A DNA stretch of 12,199 nt from Oscillospiraceae bacterium (GCA_900768675.1 CAAGDT010000085.1:1-12199), one strand, 5' to 3'; numbered from the stretch's first letter, positions 1 through 6,452 are shown. Program-made: numbers and translations. Notes: generated from the letters alone by a model not told the origin.

Positions 1-76
1 TAACGGCAGGCACAAAGCCTAGCCGTTATGCGGTTTCCTAGCATCTGACGGCTTCTCGTCACCCTGTTTCAGTATA
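1..76 (-). other. Structured non-coding segment, possible leftward leader RNA (unidentified)
   Basis: No gene is seen in the first 131 bases. Positions 1-28 form a strong hairpin: TAACGGC pairs with GCCGTTA and AGGC with GCCT, one bulged A, loop ACAAA. Positions 48-61 form a second hairpin (GACG/CGTC around GCTTCT). Between them, on the minus strand, lies an A-rich unpaired-looking stretch (GATGCTAGGAAACC). A TATACT hexamer sits at 76-71 on the minus strand, so a leftward RNA could start near 65 with this fold as its 5' leader. No convincing -35 is visible. I compared it from memory with common riboswitch classes and could not assign it. The strand is a guess; the hairpins are directly visible. 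Confidence 0.3.
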
Positions 77-86
77 ACCATAAAAT

Positions 87-116
87 AAAAAAGGCTGACG
101 GAAATTCCCCTCAGCC
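87..116 (-). terminator. Hairpin with T-tract on the minus strand
   Basis: GGCTGA (93-98) pairs with TCAGCC (111-116), with an inner GGA/TCC pairing. On the minus strand the hairpin is followed directly by six T (92-87) and another T-rich stretch. This has the form of an intrinsic terminator for leftward transcription, although the only thing to its right on that strand is antisense to the malic enzyme gene. It may block antisense transcription, or it may simply be part of the 5' UTR fold of the malic enzyme mRNA. Confidence 0.4.
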
Positions 117-131
117 CGAAAGGATAAAGAA

Positions 132-1289
132 ATGGACATAAAGGAAGAAGCACTCAAAAAGCATTACGAATGGCAGGGAAAAATCGAGGTAATCTCCCGC
201 GCCCCTATCAACACAAGGGAGGATTTGTCCCTCGCATACACTCCCGGCGTTGCACAGGCGTGTCTTGAAATAAAGGACAACCCCGACCTTTCCTACTCCC
301 TTACAAGAAGAAAAAATCTTGTTGCAGTAATCACCGATGGCACAGCGGTGCTGGGTCTGGGCGACATAGGCGGACTTGCGGGTATGCCTGTAATGGAAGG
401 AAAATGCTGCCTTTTCAAGGAGTTCGCTGACGTTGACGCATTCCCGCTTTGCGTAAAGAGCAAGGACGTTGACGAGATAGTTCATACAATCGAGCTTATT
501 GCAGACAGCTTCGGCGGAATTAACCTTGAGGATATTTCTGCGCCCAGATGCTTTGAAATCGAGAAAAGGCTTAAGGAAAAGCTGGATATTCCCGTTTTCC
601 ACGACGACCAGCACGGAACTGCGGTAGTAGTAGGCTCAGCCCTTATAAATGCGGCTAAATGTGCAGGCAAGAAGCTTTCCGACCTTACCGTTGTAATAAA
701 CGGCGCAGGTGCGGCAGGAATTGCAATCGGAACATTCCTCTTAAGCCTCGGAATAGGCAATCTTATAATGGTTGACCTCTGCGGTATCATCAACAAAGAC
801 ACGGAATACGAAAATCCTGCACATAATAGTATAAAGAACGTAACCAACAACAATAACATAAAGGGCGGACTTGCCGAGGCGGTTAAGGGCGCAGACGTTT
901 TTGTCGGCGTTTCAAGACCCGGTCTTCTTACAGGGGATATGGTAAGAAGTATGGCGGAGAAGCCTATTGTTTTTGCTATGGCTAACCCTACCCCCGAAAT
1001 TATGCCCGATGAGGCTAAGGCGGCAGGCGCATATATTGTTGGCACGGGAAGAAGCGACTTCCCCAACCAGATTAACAACGTTCTCGTTTTCCCCGGACTT
1101 TTCAAGGGCGCTCTCTCCGTGCGTGCAAAGGAAATAACCGAGGAAATGAAAATGGCGGCGGCTTATGCAATTGCGGGAATTATTCCCGATTCCGAGATTA
1201 CTCAGGAAAACATAATCCCCAGCCCCCTTAACAGGGCTGTTGCTGCAAGAGTTGCAGAAGCGGTCGCTAAGGCATATACAGAAAAATAA
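132..1289 (+). CDS. NAD(P)-dependent malic enzyme
   Basis: Oxidatively decarboxylates malate to pyruvate and CO2 with reduction of NAD(P), in the cytoplasm. The 385 residues fit the short bacterial malic enzyme class (MaeB/YtsJ-like without the C-terminal phosphotransacetylase domain). Visible motifs are SLAYTPGVA with the catalytic Tyr36, MEGK with the catalytic Lys91, metal ligands in LEDISAP (E133, D134) and FHDDQHGT (D158/D159), and a Rossmann GAGAAG at 191-196 followed by an acidic residue at 215 (MVD). That acidic residue usually favours NAD over NADP, so NAD preference is inferred. The start is supported by GAAAGG at 118-123, eight bases upstream. It is probably the first gene of a transcript continuing into the TSCPD gene 56 bases downstream. 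No clear promoter was found in the 131 bases upstream. Confidence 0.95.
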   Translation: MDIKEEALKKHYEWQGKIEVISRAPINTREDLSLAYTPGVAQACLEIKDNPDLSYSLTRRKNLVAVITDGTAVLGLGDIGGLAGMPVMEGKCCLFKEFADVDAFPLCVKSKDVDEIVHTIELIADSFGGINLEDISAPRCFEIEKRLKEKLDIPVFHDDQHGTAVVVGSALINAAKCAGKKLSDLTVVINGAGAAGIAIGTFLLSLGIGNLIMVDLCGIINKDTEYENPAHNSIKNVTNNNNIKGGLAEAVKGADVFVGVSRPGLLTGDMVRSMAEKPIVFAMANPTPEIMPDEAKAAGAYIVGTGRSDFPNQINNVLVFPGLFKGALSVRAKEITEEMKMAAAYAIAGIIPDSEITQENIIPSPLNRAVAARVAEAVAKAYTEK

Positions 1290-1345
1290 AAAACGGAACA
1301 GGGCGGCGGCGCAAGGCTGCTGCACCAAAAGAAAGGACGAAAAAT

Positions 1346-1597
1346 ATGAAGTACGAATATGCACCCAAGGGAGTTTGTTCAAGACAGATGGTTCTTGACG
1401 TAGAGAACGGAATTTTAAAGGACATCAGCATTATGGGCGGCTGCAACGGCAACCTTAAGGGCATAAGCGCTCTTGTGAAGGGTATGCCAGTTGACGAGGT
1501 AATCAAAAAGCTTGACGGTATCCAGTGCGGCATGAGAGGCACCTCCTGCCCCGACCAGCTCGCACAGGCTTTAAAGCAGATTAAGGCTCAGCAGTAA
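1346..1597 (+). CDS. TSCPD-domain small protein (TIGR03905-like)
   Basis: This 83-residue protein is made almost entirely of a TSCPD domain. The C-terminal TSCPD signature is literally present (GTSCPDQLA, residues 66-74), and the conserved GGCNGN lies at 31-36. Cysteines at 11, 33, 61 and 69 could form a metal site. In class II ribonucleotide reductases a related domain forms the C-terminal zinc-binding part; free-standing versions like this are common in Clostridia and have no established function that I know of. A GAAAGGA Shine-Dalgarno at 1331-1337 supports the start. The gene ends 14 bases before ruvX, so the two are almost certainly co-transcribed. A link to ribonucleotide reduction is only an analogy: no nrd genes are in the window. 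Confidence 0.85.
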   Translation: MKYEYAPKGVCSRQMVLDVENGILKDISIMGGCNGNLKGISALVKGMPVDEVIKKLDGIQCGMRGTSCPDQLAQALKQIKAQQ

Positions 1598-1611
1598 GGG
1601 AAGGAGCCTGT

Positions 1612-2040
1612 ATGAAAATTCTCGCAGTTGACTACGGCGACAGCCATACGGGTATTGCGGTCTGCGACCCGCTGGAAATGCTTGCAACTCCCCTTTGCAT
1701 AATCGACGAAAGGGATTTTAACCGCTGCGCAGAGAAAACTGCGGAGAAGATAAGGGAAACCGGCGCAGAGCTTGCGGTTGTGGGAAATCCCATTAATATG
1801 AACGGAACAAGAGGTCCACGAAGCGAGAAGTGCTGCGAGTTTGCAGAGCTGCTCAGAGGGATTTGCAGCATTCCTGTTGAGATGTGGGACGAAAGGTCAA
1901 CAACCGTAACCGCCCACAATATGATGAACGAGGTAAACAAGCGGGGAAAGAAGAGAAAAGCGGTTATCGACGCTGTTGCAGCAGCGGTAATTCTGGAAAA
2001 TTATCTTGCTTTTCGCCGTAACAGGAAAACCGAGCAGTAA
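1612..2040 (+). CDS. ruvX: Putative pre-16S rRNA nuclease / Holliday junction resolvase-like protein YqgF (RuvX)
   Basis: RNase H-fold nuclease of the YqgF/RuvX family, 142 residues against a usual ~140. The family is implicated in 5' maturation of 16S rRNA in E. coli and was first named as a putative Holliday junction resolvase. The acidic catalytic residues are recognisable: Asp7 in LAVDYG, Glu94 in WDERSTT and Asp120 in VIDAVAAAVIL. The conserved VVGNPINMNGTRGPR is at 56-70. The start is well supported by AAGGAG at 1601-1606, five bases before the ATG. It lies between the TSCPD gene and a tiny membrane peptide, with short gaps on both sides. Unlike many bacteria, there is no neighbouring alaS or yrzL-type gene in this window. 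Confidence 0.95.
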   Translation: MKILAVDYGDSHTGIAVCDPLEMLATPLCIIDERDFNRCAEKTAEKIRETGAELAVVGNPINMNGTRGPRSEKCCEFAELLRGICSIPVEMWDERSTTVTAHNMMNEVNKRGKKRKAVIDAVAAAVILENYLAFRRNRKTEQ

Positions 2041-2066
2041 GAACAGGATGAAAGGACAGGGCTGTT

Positions 2067-2186
2067 ATGCGTAAAAAGTACGACAGTAAGGAAGCCGATA
2101 AGCGCTTGAAGCGCCGTATGACAATCAACTGGATAATAGCCGCAGTTTCCTTTGTTCTTATAATTTTCTGCTATTATTATCTGTAA
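2067..2186 (+). CDS. 39-residue single-pass membrane peptide, unknown function
   Basis: The ORF encodes a very basic N-terminus (MRKKYDSKEADKRLKRR) followed by one hydrophobic segment at about residues 19-38 (NWIIAAVSFVLIIFCYYYL). By the positive-inside rule the charged N-terminus should be cytoplasmic and the C-terminus at or outside the membrane. A GAAAGGA Shine-Dalgarno (2050-2056) sits ten bases before the ATG, like the other genes here. It begins 27 bases after ruvX stops and ends just before the T-box promoter, whose -35 starts three bases after the stop codon. I do not recognise the family. The good Shine-Dalgarno, clean basic-plus-TM architecture and operon position make it more than chance. 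Confidence 0.6.
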   Translation: MRKKYDSKEADKRLKRRMTINWIIAAVSFVLIIFCYYYL

Positions 2187-2188
2187 GC

Positions 2189-2217
2189 TTGACAAGAGCT
2201 TATGATTATGCTAAAAT
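2189..2217 (+). promoter_or_regulatory. Sigma-A type promoter for cysE-cysS
   Basis: A perfect -35 TTGACA (2189-2194), a 17-base spacer and -10 TAAAAT (2212-2217). Transcription should start near 2224 and run into the T-box leader. The -35 begins three bases after the stop codon of the small membrane peptide. An inverted repeat, TAAGCT (2184-2189) and AGCTTA (2197-2202), straddles the -35. Confidence 0.8.
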
Positions 2218-2239
2218 AATTCAGGTTTATATTTTAAAG

Positions 2240-2464
2240 ATGTCTGAGGCATTCAGAGTACCCTGGGGATAACCCGACAGAGAGCTGCGGCGGTGAGAAG
2301 CAGCGGGGAATATCGGGGGAAAGTGCGCTTGCCGAGTCGGCGGAGGGAATTTAGTATATCCGCCCGTATTCCTGCGTTAAAGGATAAGAGCCTGCATTTT
2401 TTGCAGGGAATCGGAGTGGAACCGTGTATTTTTACGCCTTCGCAGTTTTCTGCGGAGGTTTTTT
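2240..2464 (+). promoter_or_regulatory. T-box riboswitch, tRNA-Cys specific
   Basis: Senses the charging state of tRNA-Cys and controls read-through into cysE and cysS. The Stem I start ACAGAGAG followed by GCTGC...GGTGAGAAGCAGC (2276-2304) is canonical. The specifier loop reads GAAAG-TGC-GC, with Cys codon TGC at 2324-2326. CCGAC (2274-2278) and GTCGG (2336-2340) close the base of Stem I. A GGCGGA/TCCGCC hairpin (2339-2364) fits Stem III. The T-box itself is GGAGTGGAACCGTG (2413-2426). Its UGGA would pair with UCCA, matching U73 of tRNA-Cys. The antiterminator (CGTG 2423-2426/TACG 2433-2436 and GGAG 2413-2416/CTTC 2438-2441) overlaps and excludes the terminator, as expected. Confidence 0.95.
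2437..2464 (+). terminator. T-box regulated intrinsic terminator
   Basis: CCTTCGCAG (2437-2445) pairs with CTGCGGAGG (2450-2458) through nine base pairs with one G-U, loop TTTT, followed by TTTTTT at 2459-2464. It shares bases 2438-2441 with the antiterminator helix, so uncharged tRNA-Cys should disrupt it. It lies 21 bases before the cysE start. Confidence 0.92.
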
Positions 2465-2485
2465 GTTTGAAAGGATTGGTTATAT

Positions 2486-3139
2486 ATGTTCAAGCGAATA
2501 AAGGAGGACATAAAATCCATAAGAGAACGTGACCCCGCTGTAAAAAGCGACTTAGAGGTGTTTTTCCTGTATCCCAGCTTCAAGGCAATCCGTGCTTACA
2601 GGCGGGCGCACAAGCTGTATCTTAAGAAGCACTACTTCCTTGCCCGCTGGATTTCACAAAGGGCGCTGAGAAAGACGGGTATTGAAATCCACCCCGGCGC
2701 AACAATCGGAAAGGGGCTTTTTATAGACCACGGAAGCGGCGTAGTTATCGGCGAAACCGCCGAAATCGGGGACAACTGCACAATATACCAGAACGTAACC
2801 TTAGGCGGTACGGGTAAGGATACGGGAAAGCGACATCCGACCTTAGGAAATAACGTTATGGTAGGTGCAGGAGCAAGAGTTTTAGGGCCTTTCAAGGTAG
2901 GTGACAATGTAAAAATTGCAGCAAATGCCGTAGTACTCAGCGAGGTTCCGCCAAACAGCACGGCTGTCGGCGTTCCTGCAAGGGTAGTAAAGCTTAACGG
3001 CGTTAAGGTCTGTCCCTCCCGTGACCTTGACCAGATTCACATTCCCGACCCTGTTTCTCAGCAGATTTGCTCTCTCTCGGGCAAGATAGAAGCGCTTGAA
3101 AGGCAGCTTGACACGATAATTCAAGAAAATCAGAAATAA
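2486..3139 (+). CDS. cysE: Serine O-acetyltransferase
   Basis: Transfers acetyl from acetyl-CoA to L-serine, giving O-acetylserine, the precursor used by cysteine synthase. The 217 residues match the Bacillota CysE/EpsC length. A helical N-terminus (1-65) is followed by a left-handed beta-helix of hexapeptide repeats (about 66-170), with the characteristic IHPGATIGKG (68-77), FIDHGSGVVIGETA (79-92; D81 and H82 near the active site) and GKRHPTLG (114-121; H117). The C-terminal 190-215 looks like a short coiled coil. GAAAGGA at 2469-2475 lies 10 bases before the ATG. It is the first gene behind the Cys T-box and 21 bases upstream of cysS, so cysteine synthesis and charging are controlled together. 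No cysK is in the window. Confidence 0.96.
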   Translation: MFKRIKEDIKSIRERDPAVKSDLEVFFLYPSFKAIRAYRRAHKLYLKKHYFLARWISQRALRKTGIEIHPGATIGKGLFIDHGSGVVIGETAEIGDNCTIYQNVTLGGTGKDTGKRHPTLGNNVMVGAGARVLGPFKVGDNVKIAANAVVLSEVPPNSTAVGVPARVVKLNGVKVCPSRDLDQIHIPDPVSQQICSLSGKIEALERQLDTIIQENQK

Positions 3140-3160
3140 AACAAGAAAGGATATATTATT

Positions 3161-4582
3161 ATGCAGCTCTATAATTCAGCAACAAGAGAAAAGGAAGAAT
3201 TTATACCCCGTTTTGAGGGCAAGGTAAGTATGTACACCTGCGGCCCTACCGTTTATCATTATGCCCATATCGGCAATCTCCGCAGCTATATAATGGAGGA
3301 CGTGCTTGAAAAGTACCTCCGCTTTATCGGCTACGACGTAAAGAGGGTAATGAATATAACCGACGTAGGACACCTCACCAGCGACGGCGACACAGGCGAC
3401 GACAAGATGCTCAAAGGCGCAAAGCGGGAGCATAAGACGGTAATGGAAATTGCGAAATTCTATACCGACGCTTTTTTTGCAGACTGCGAAAAGCTCAATA
3501 TCAAGCGCCCTGACGTGGTTGAGCCTGCGACGGGCTGCATTGACGAGTTTATCCGTGTAATTGAAAGCCTTATTGAAAAGGGCTATGCTTACGAGGCAGG
3601 CGGCAATATCTACTTTGATACATCCAAGCTCTCCAAGTACTATATCTTCAACGACTTTACCGAGGAAGACCTTGCAGTAGGCGTAAGAGAGGGCGTTGAG
3701 GCAGACGGAAACAAGCGCAACAAGGCTGACTTTGTCCTTTGGTTCACAAAGTCAAAGTTCGACTCACAGGAGCTTAAATGGGACAGCCCATGGGGCGTTG
3801 GCTACCCGGGCTGGCATATCGAATGTTCCTGCATCAGCATGAAGCACTTAGGAGAATATCTTGACCTGCACTGCGGCGGAATCGACAACGCATTCCCTCA
3901 CCACACCAACGAAATCGCCCAGAGCGAGTCCTATTTAGGACACGAGTGGTGCAAGTACTGGTTCCACGTTCATCACCTTAACACCAACAGCGGAAAAATG
4001 AGCAAGTCCTCGGGTGAGTTCCTTACTGTTTCTCTCCTTGAAGAAAAGGGCTACAATCCCCTTGTTTACCGCTTCTTCTGCATGCAGTCCCACTACCGCA
4101 AGTCCCTTGTGTTCAGCTACGAGAATCTTGATAATGCTGCTGCTGCATATAACAAGCTTACAGCGAAGATAGCAGGACTGCTCCCCGAAAAGAACGGAGA
4201 AGTACAGCCCGATAAGCTTGATGAAATCCTCGGCGGCTTCAGAGCTGCTCTTGACAACGACCTTAATACCTCTCTTGCAGTAACAGCCCTTTACGACGCA
4301 CTTAAGGCAGACGCAAACGCTGCAACCAAGCTTAAGGCGATTGCTGAAATGGACAGAGTTCTTTCTCTCGGACTTATCGAGGCTGCGGAAAAGTCGGTTA
4401 AAAAGGAGGACTCCGCCGATGAAATTCCGGCAGAGGTCAAGGAGCTGCTGGAAAAGAGGGCAGAGGCAAGAAAGGCTAAGAATTTTGCTCTTGCCGACGA
4501 AATAAGAGCGCAGATAACCGCCCTCGGCTACAGCGTTGAGGAAACAAGACAGGGTACGGTTGTAAAGCCGATTGCCCGCTGA
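3161..4582 (+). CDS. cysS: Cysteinyl-tRNA synthetase
   Basis: Class I aminoacyl-tRNA synthetase charging tRNA-Cys in the cytoplasm; 473 residues is normal. The HIGH motif is HIGN at 36-39 and KMSKS is at 279-283. Predicted zinc ligands, aligned from memory to the E. coli enzyme, are C27 (in YTCGPTVY), C222 (in WHIECS), H247 and E251 (in FPHHTNEIAQ). Many family members have HHENE where this one has HHTNE; the inserted Thr does not replace a ligand. The C-terminal part (about 345-473) holds the helical anticodon-recognition region. GAAAGGA at 3145-3151 supports the start. It is the second gene of the T-box operon, so its product's substrate tRNA controls its own expression. Confidence 0.97.
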   Translation: MQLYNSATREKEEFIPRFEGKVSMYTCGPTVYHYAHIGNLRSYIMEDVLEKYLRFIGYDVKRVMNITDVGHLTSDGDTGDDKMLKGAKREHKTVMEIAKFYTDAFFADCEKLNIKRPDVVEPATGCIDEFIRVIESLIEKGYAYEAGGNIYFDTSKLSKYYIFNDFTEEDLAVGVREGVEADGNKRNKADFVLWFTKSKFDSQELKWDSPWGVGYPGWHIECSCISMKHLGEYLDLHCGGIDNAFPHHTNEIAQSESYLGHEWCKYWFHVHHLNTNSGKMSKSSGEFLTVSLLEEKGYNPLVYRFFCMQSHYRKSLVFSYENLDNAAAAYNKLTAKIAGLLPEKNGEVQPDKLDEILGGFRAALDNDLNTSLAVTALYDALKADANAATKLKAIAEMDRVLSLGLIEAAEKSVKKEDSADEIPAEVKELLEKRAEARKAKNFALADEIRAQITALGYSVEETRQGTVVKPIAR

Positions 4583-4589
4583 ACAGGTC

Positions 4590-4618
4590 TTGACTAAAAG
4601 CATAAAATGTACTATAAT
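4590..4618 (+). promoter_or_regulatory. Sigma-A type promoter for the cyclophilin lipoprotein operon
   Basis: -35 TTGACT (4590-4595), exact 17-base spacer, perfect -10 TATAAT (4613-4618). The start site would be near 4625, at the first bases of the hairpin that follows cysS. An ATG at 4607 lies inside this promoter and so cannot be the start of the downstream gene. Confidence 0.85.
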
Positions 4619-4621
4619 AAT

Positions 4622-4659
4622 TTTGCGGGCAGTAAGCTTCCTGCCCGCAAATCGTTTTT
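4622..4659 (+). terminator. Hairpin after cysS, also the 5' end of the next mRNA
   Basis: TTTGCGGGCAG (4622-4632) pairs with CTGCCCGCAAA (4641-4651), loop TAAGCTTC, then TCG and TTTTT (4655-4659). As an intrinsic terminator for cysS it is strong in the stem, but its T-tract is displaced by three bases. Transcripts from the promoter at 4590-4618 would begin at its base and carry it as a 5' cap-like stem. Confidence 0.7.
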
Positions 4660-4678
4660 AATGAAAGGAAATACTATC

Positions 4679-5422
4679 TTGAAGAAAATTATTGCTGCCT
4701 TAGCCGCAGCTTTTGGTCTGATTGCGGCTTCGGGCTGTTCTTTTACAGGAAACAGCGGCACCACCAGCGCTGTTGGCACCTATAATTACGAAAATATGCG
4801 CTTCGTCCAGTTCGACCCGCCCAAAGAGGGTCAGAAGGAAGCGGTTATCGAAACCACAAAGGGAACTATAAAGGCGGTTCTTTACGAGGAATATGCTCCG
4901 AATACGGTTAAGAATTTCGTCAATCGTGTAAACGAGGGCTATTACGACGGAAAGGAAATTTACGCTGTAATCGACAAGGCTTTCTTTATGTCGGGGGCGT
5001 GCAACGACCAGTACAATCAGGGCGTAACCGACGACGGACAGCTTGTTGCCAACGAATATACCCCGGATTTGTGGACCTTCAAGGGCGCAATCTGCTCCTA
5101 CAGTGGCACTCCCGGCTATGCCGACAGCAGATTTTTCATAATCAACAACAAGGCTCCCACGGAAGAAGAAGTAAATCAGCTTAAGAATATGACCAACAAG
5201 GAGGGCGTACGGATAATGCCCGACGAGGTAATCGACGCCTTTGTTGAAAACGAGGGAGTTGTTCATATTGCAGGCTGCTACACCGTTTTTGCTCAGACGA
5301 TTGAGGGCTTTGACGTAATCGAGGCTATCTGCGAGGTGCCCGTTGAGGAAAATTCGGGGAAACCAACAGAGGAAGTAAAAATCAATAAGATAACTATAAC
5401 CGAGTACAATTCCGCTGAATAG
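4679..5422 (+). CDS. Cyclophilin-fold lipoprotein, probably catalytically impaired
   Basis: The start is taken at TTG 4679 because GAAAGGA (4663-4669) lies nine bases upstream and the product then opens with a textbook lipoprotein signal: MKK, a hydrophobic run, and AASGC with lipidated Cys20. Upstream in-frame ATGs at 4607 and 4661 fall in the promoter or lack a ribosome site. The mature protein (247 residues including signal) carries a cyclophilin-type prolyl isomerase domain at about 54-243: AVIETTKGTIKAVLYEEYAPNT, YADSRFFII, VFAQTIEGFDVIEAI. The usual HRVI...QGG segment reads YAVIDKAFFMSGA, so the catalytic arginine is Ala96 and the conserved Gln is lost. It may bind prolyl peptides outside the membrane without catalysing. 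It is followed 11 bases later by a paralogue that keeps these residues. Confidence 0.85.
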   Translation: MKKIIAALAAAFGLIAASGCSFTGNSGTTSAVGTYNYENMRFVQFDPPKEGQKEAVIETTKGTIKAVLYEEYAPNTVKNFVNRVNEGYYDGKEIYAVIDKAFFMSGACNDQYNQGVTDDGQLVANEYTPDLWTFKGAICSYSGTPGYADSRFFIINNKAPTEEEVNQLKNMTNKEGVRIMPDEVIDAFVENEGVVHIAGCYTVFAQTIEGFDVIEAICEVPVEENSGKPTEEVKINKITITEYNSAE

Positions 5423-5433
5423 GGGGAATAAGA

Positions 5434-6384
5434 ATGAGGGGATTTGCAAAAAAGGCTATGGCTTTTCTTGCGGCAGGGCTTATGCTTACGGCAGGCGGCT
5501 GCGGCGAGGAAAAGGCAGTAGGAAATTTAGGGGACGTTACAATTGAAACAGGGGATGTTTATGCAATAATCAGCATAATGGACTACGGCGATATAACCGC
5601 AAAGCTGTTTCCCGAGGTTGCGCCCAATTCCGTTCAGCGTTTTACCGAGTTTGCCGAGCGGGGCTATTACGATTATAAGACAATTCACCGTGTAATCGAC
5701 AACTACGCAATCCAGGGCGGCTCTCTTAACGGCGACGGCTCCGACGGAAAAATCCCCGACGCCCAGTATGTGCCCCTTGAAATTTCCGATTCAGCCCGCA
5801 ATTTCTACGGCGCTTTATGCTTTGCGGCAAATTCCAAGGGCAGCTACAGTCAGTTCTATATCGTTGACAATAATACCCCTCAGGATATAGACAAGATAAT
5901 TGAAACTATTTCGGGGCAGCTTGCTGACGAGGAGATTGTTTCCCGTCTTACCGAAAAGGACAAGAAATACTATGAGGATTATCTGAAAAAGCTGAATGGA
6001 ATACCGAAGGAGGTAAGGGAAAAATATGCCTCCGTAGGCGGACTTTACCAGCTTGACGGACAGTCTACCGTCTTCGGACAGGTTATTGACGGCTTTGATG
6101 TGCTGGAGAAGATAAGCTCTGTTGAGGTCGTAAAGGGCAACGTGGTTGACGATACAATGGGAACTGCCTCCAAGCCAATAGACAACATTATTATCGAGAA
6201 AATAACGATTGTAAGAATGGAGCCGGAGGTTACCGAGGAAACCACAAAGAAGAAGTCCAAAACCACCAAGGCAACCGAGCCTCCCGATACTGTTGTGGCA
6301 GAAACCCTGCCCACAACCACCGCCGCCGCTGAAACAAGCGAAGCAGAAAGCACAATTGACACACTTGTTTCCGTGTCCGAGTAA
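5434..6384 (+). CDS. Cyclophilin-type peptidyl-prolyl isomerase lipoprotein
   Basis: Membrane-anchored extracytoplasmic foldase, 316 residues. The signal peptide ends in LTAGGC, with lipidated Cys23. The cyclophilin domain (about 41-262) has LFPEVAPNSVQRF (58-70), an intact HRVIDNYAIQGG (85-96) with Arg86 and Gln94, SQFYIVDNN (139-147) and VFGQVIDGFDVLEKI (213-227). Between about 148 and 205 it carries a charged, helical-looking insertion not found in minimal cyclophilins. Residues 263-316 form a Thr/Glu/Lys/Ala-rich tail, probably disordered; an extreme C-terminal location in or near the wall is a guess. An AGGGGGA Shine-Dalgarno (5421-5427) overlaps the upstream TAG stop, so the two genes form a tight operon and look like an old tandem duplication. 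Confidence 0.92.
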   Translation: MRGFAKKAMAFLAAGLMLTAGGCGEEKAVGNLGDVTIETGDVYAIISIMDYGDITAKLFPEVAPNSVQRFTEFAERGYYDYKTIHRVIDNYAIQGGSLNGDGSDGKIPDAQYVPLEISDSARNFYGALCFAANSKGSYSQFYIVDNNTPQDIDKIIETISGQLADEEIVSRLTEKDKKYYEDYLKKLNGIPKEVREKYASVGGLYQLDGQSTVFGQVIDGFDVLEKISSVEVVKGNVVDDTMGTASKPIDNIIIEKITIVRMEPEVTEETTKKKSKTTKATEPPDTVVAETLPTTTAAAETSEAESTIDTLVSVSE

Positions 6385-6416
6385 AATTATTGTGCAAATT
6401 TACCTTTGTAATTGAT

Positions 6417-6452
6417 AGGGCAGTTTCCCGAATAAGGACGGGGAATTGCCCT
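6417..6452 (+). terminator. Intrinsic terminator of the cyclophilin operon
   Basis: AGGGCAGTTTCCC (6417-6429) pairs with GGGGAATTGCCCT (6440-6452), 13 pairs including two G-U, loop of ten. Only a short GTTTA follows directly, but several T-rich runs occur to 6495. Termination is likely, though the U-tract is weak. Apart from a small TGCAG/CTGCA hairpin (6495-6513), I see nothing else between here and the promoter at 6593. Confidence 0.65.

Noticed and set aside
482..1105. Long minus-strand ORF opposite the malic enzyme gene
   Set aside because: Antisense shadow: no ribosome site or recognisable domain, and the + strand has catalytic motifs throughout.
1320..1331. CTGCACCAAAAG, found again at 8214-8225
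   Set aside because: A single 12-base match in two intergenic gaps, with no shared flanks or symmetry; treated as chance.
2293..2532. 79-codon + strand ORF upstream of cysE
   Set aside because: It lies in the T-box RNA and runs out of frame into cysE; the RNA explains the sequence better.
4700..5449. 249-codon minus-strand ORF opposite the first cyclophilin gene
   Set aside because: Shadow of a gene with a clear signal peptide and fold on the other strand; composition does not resemble a real protein.
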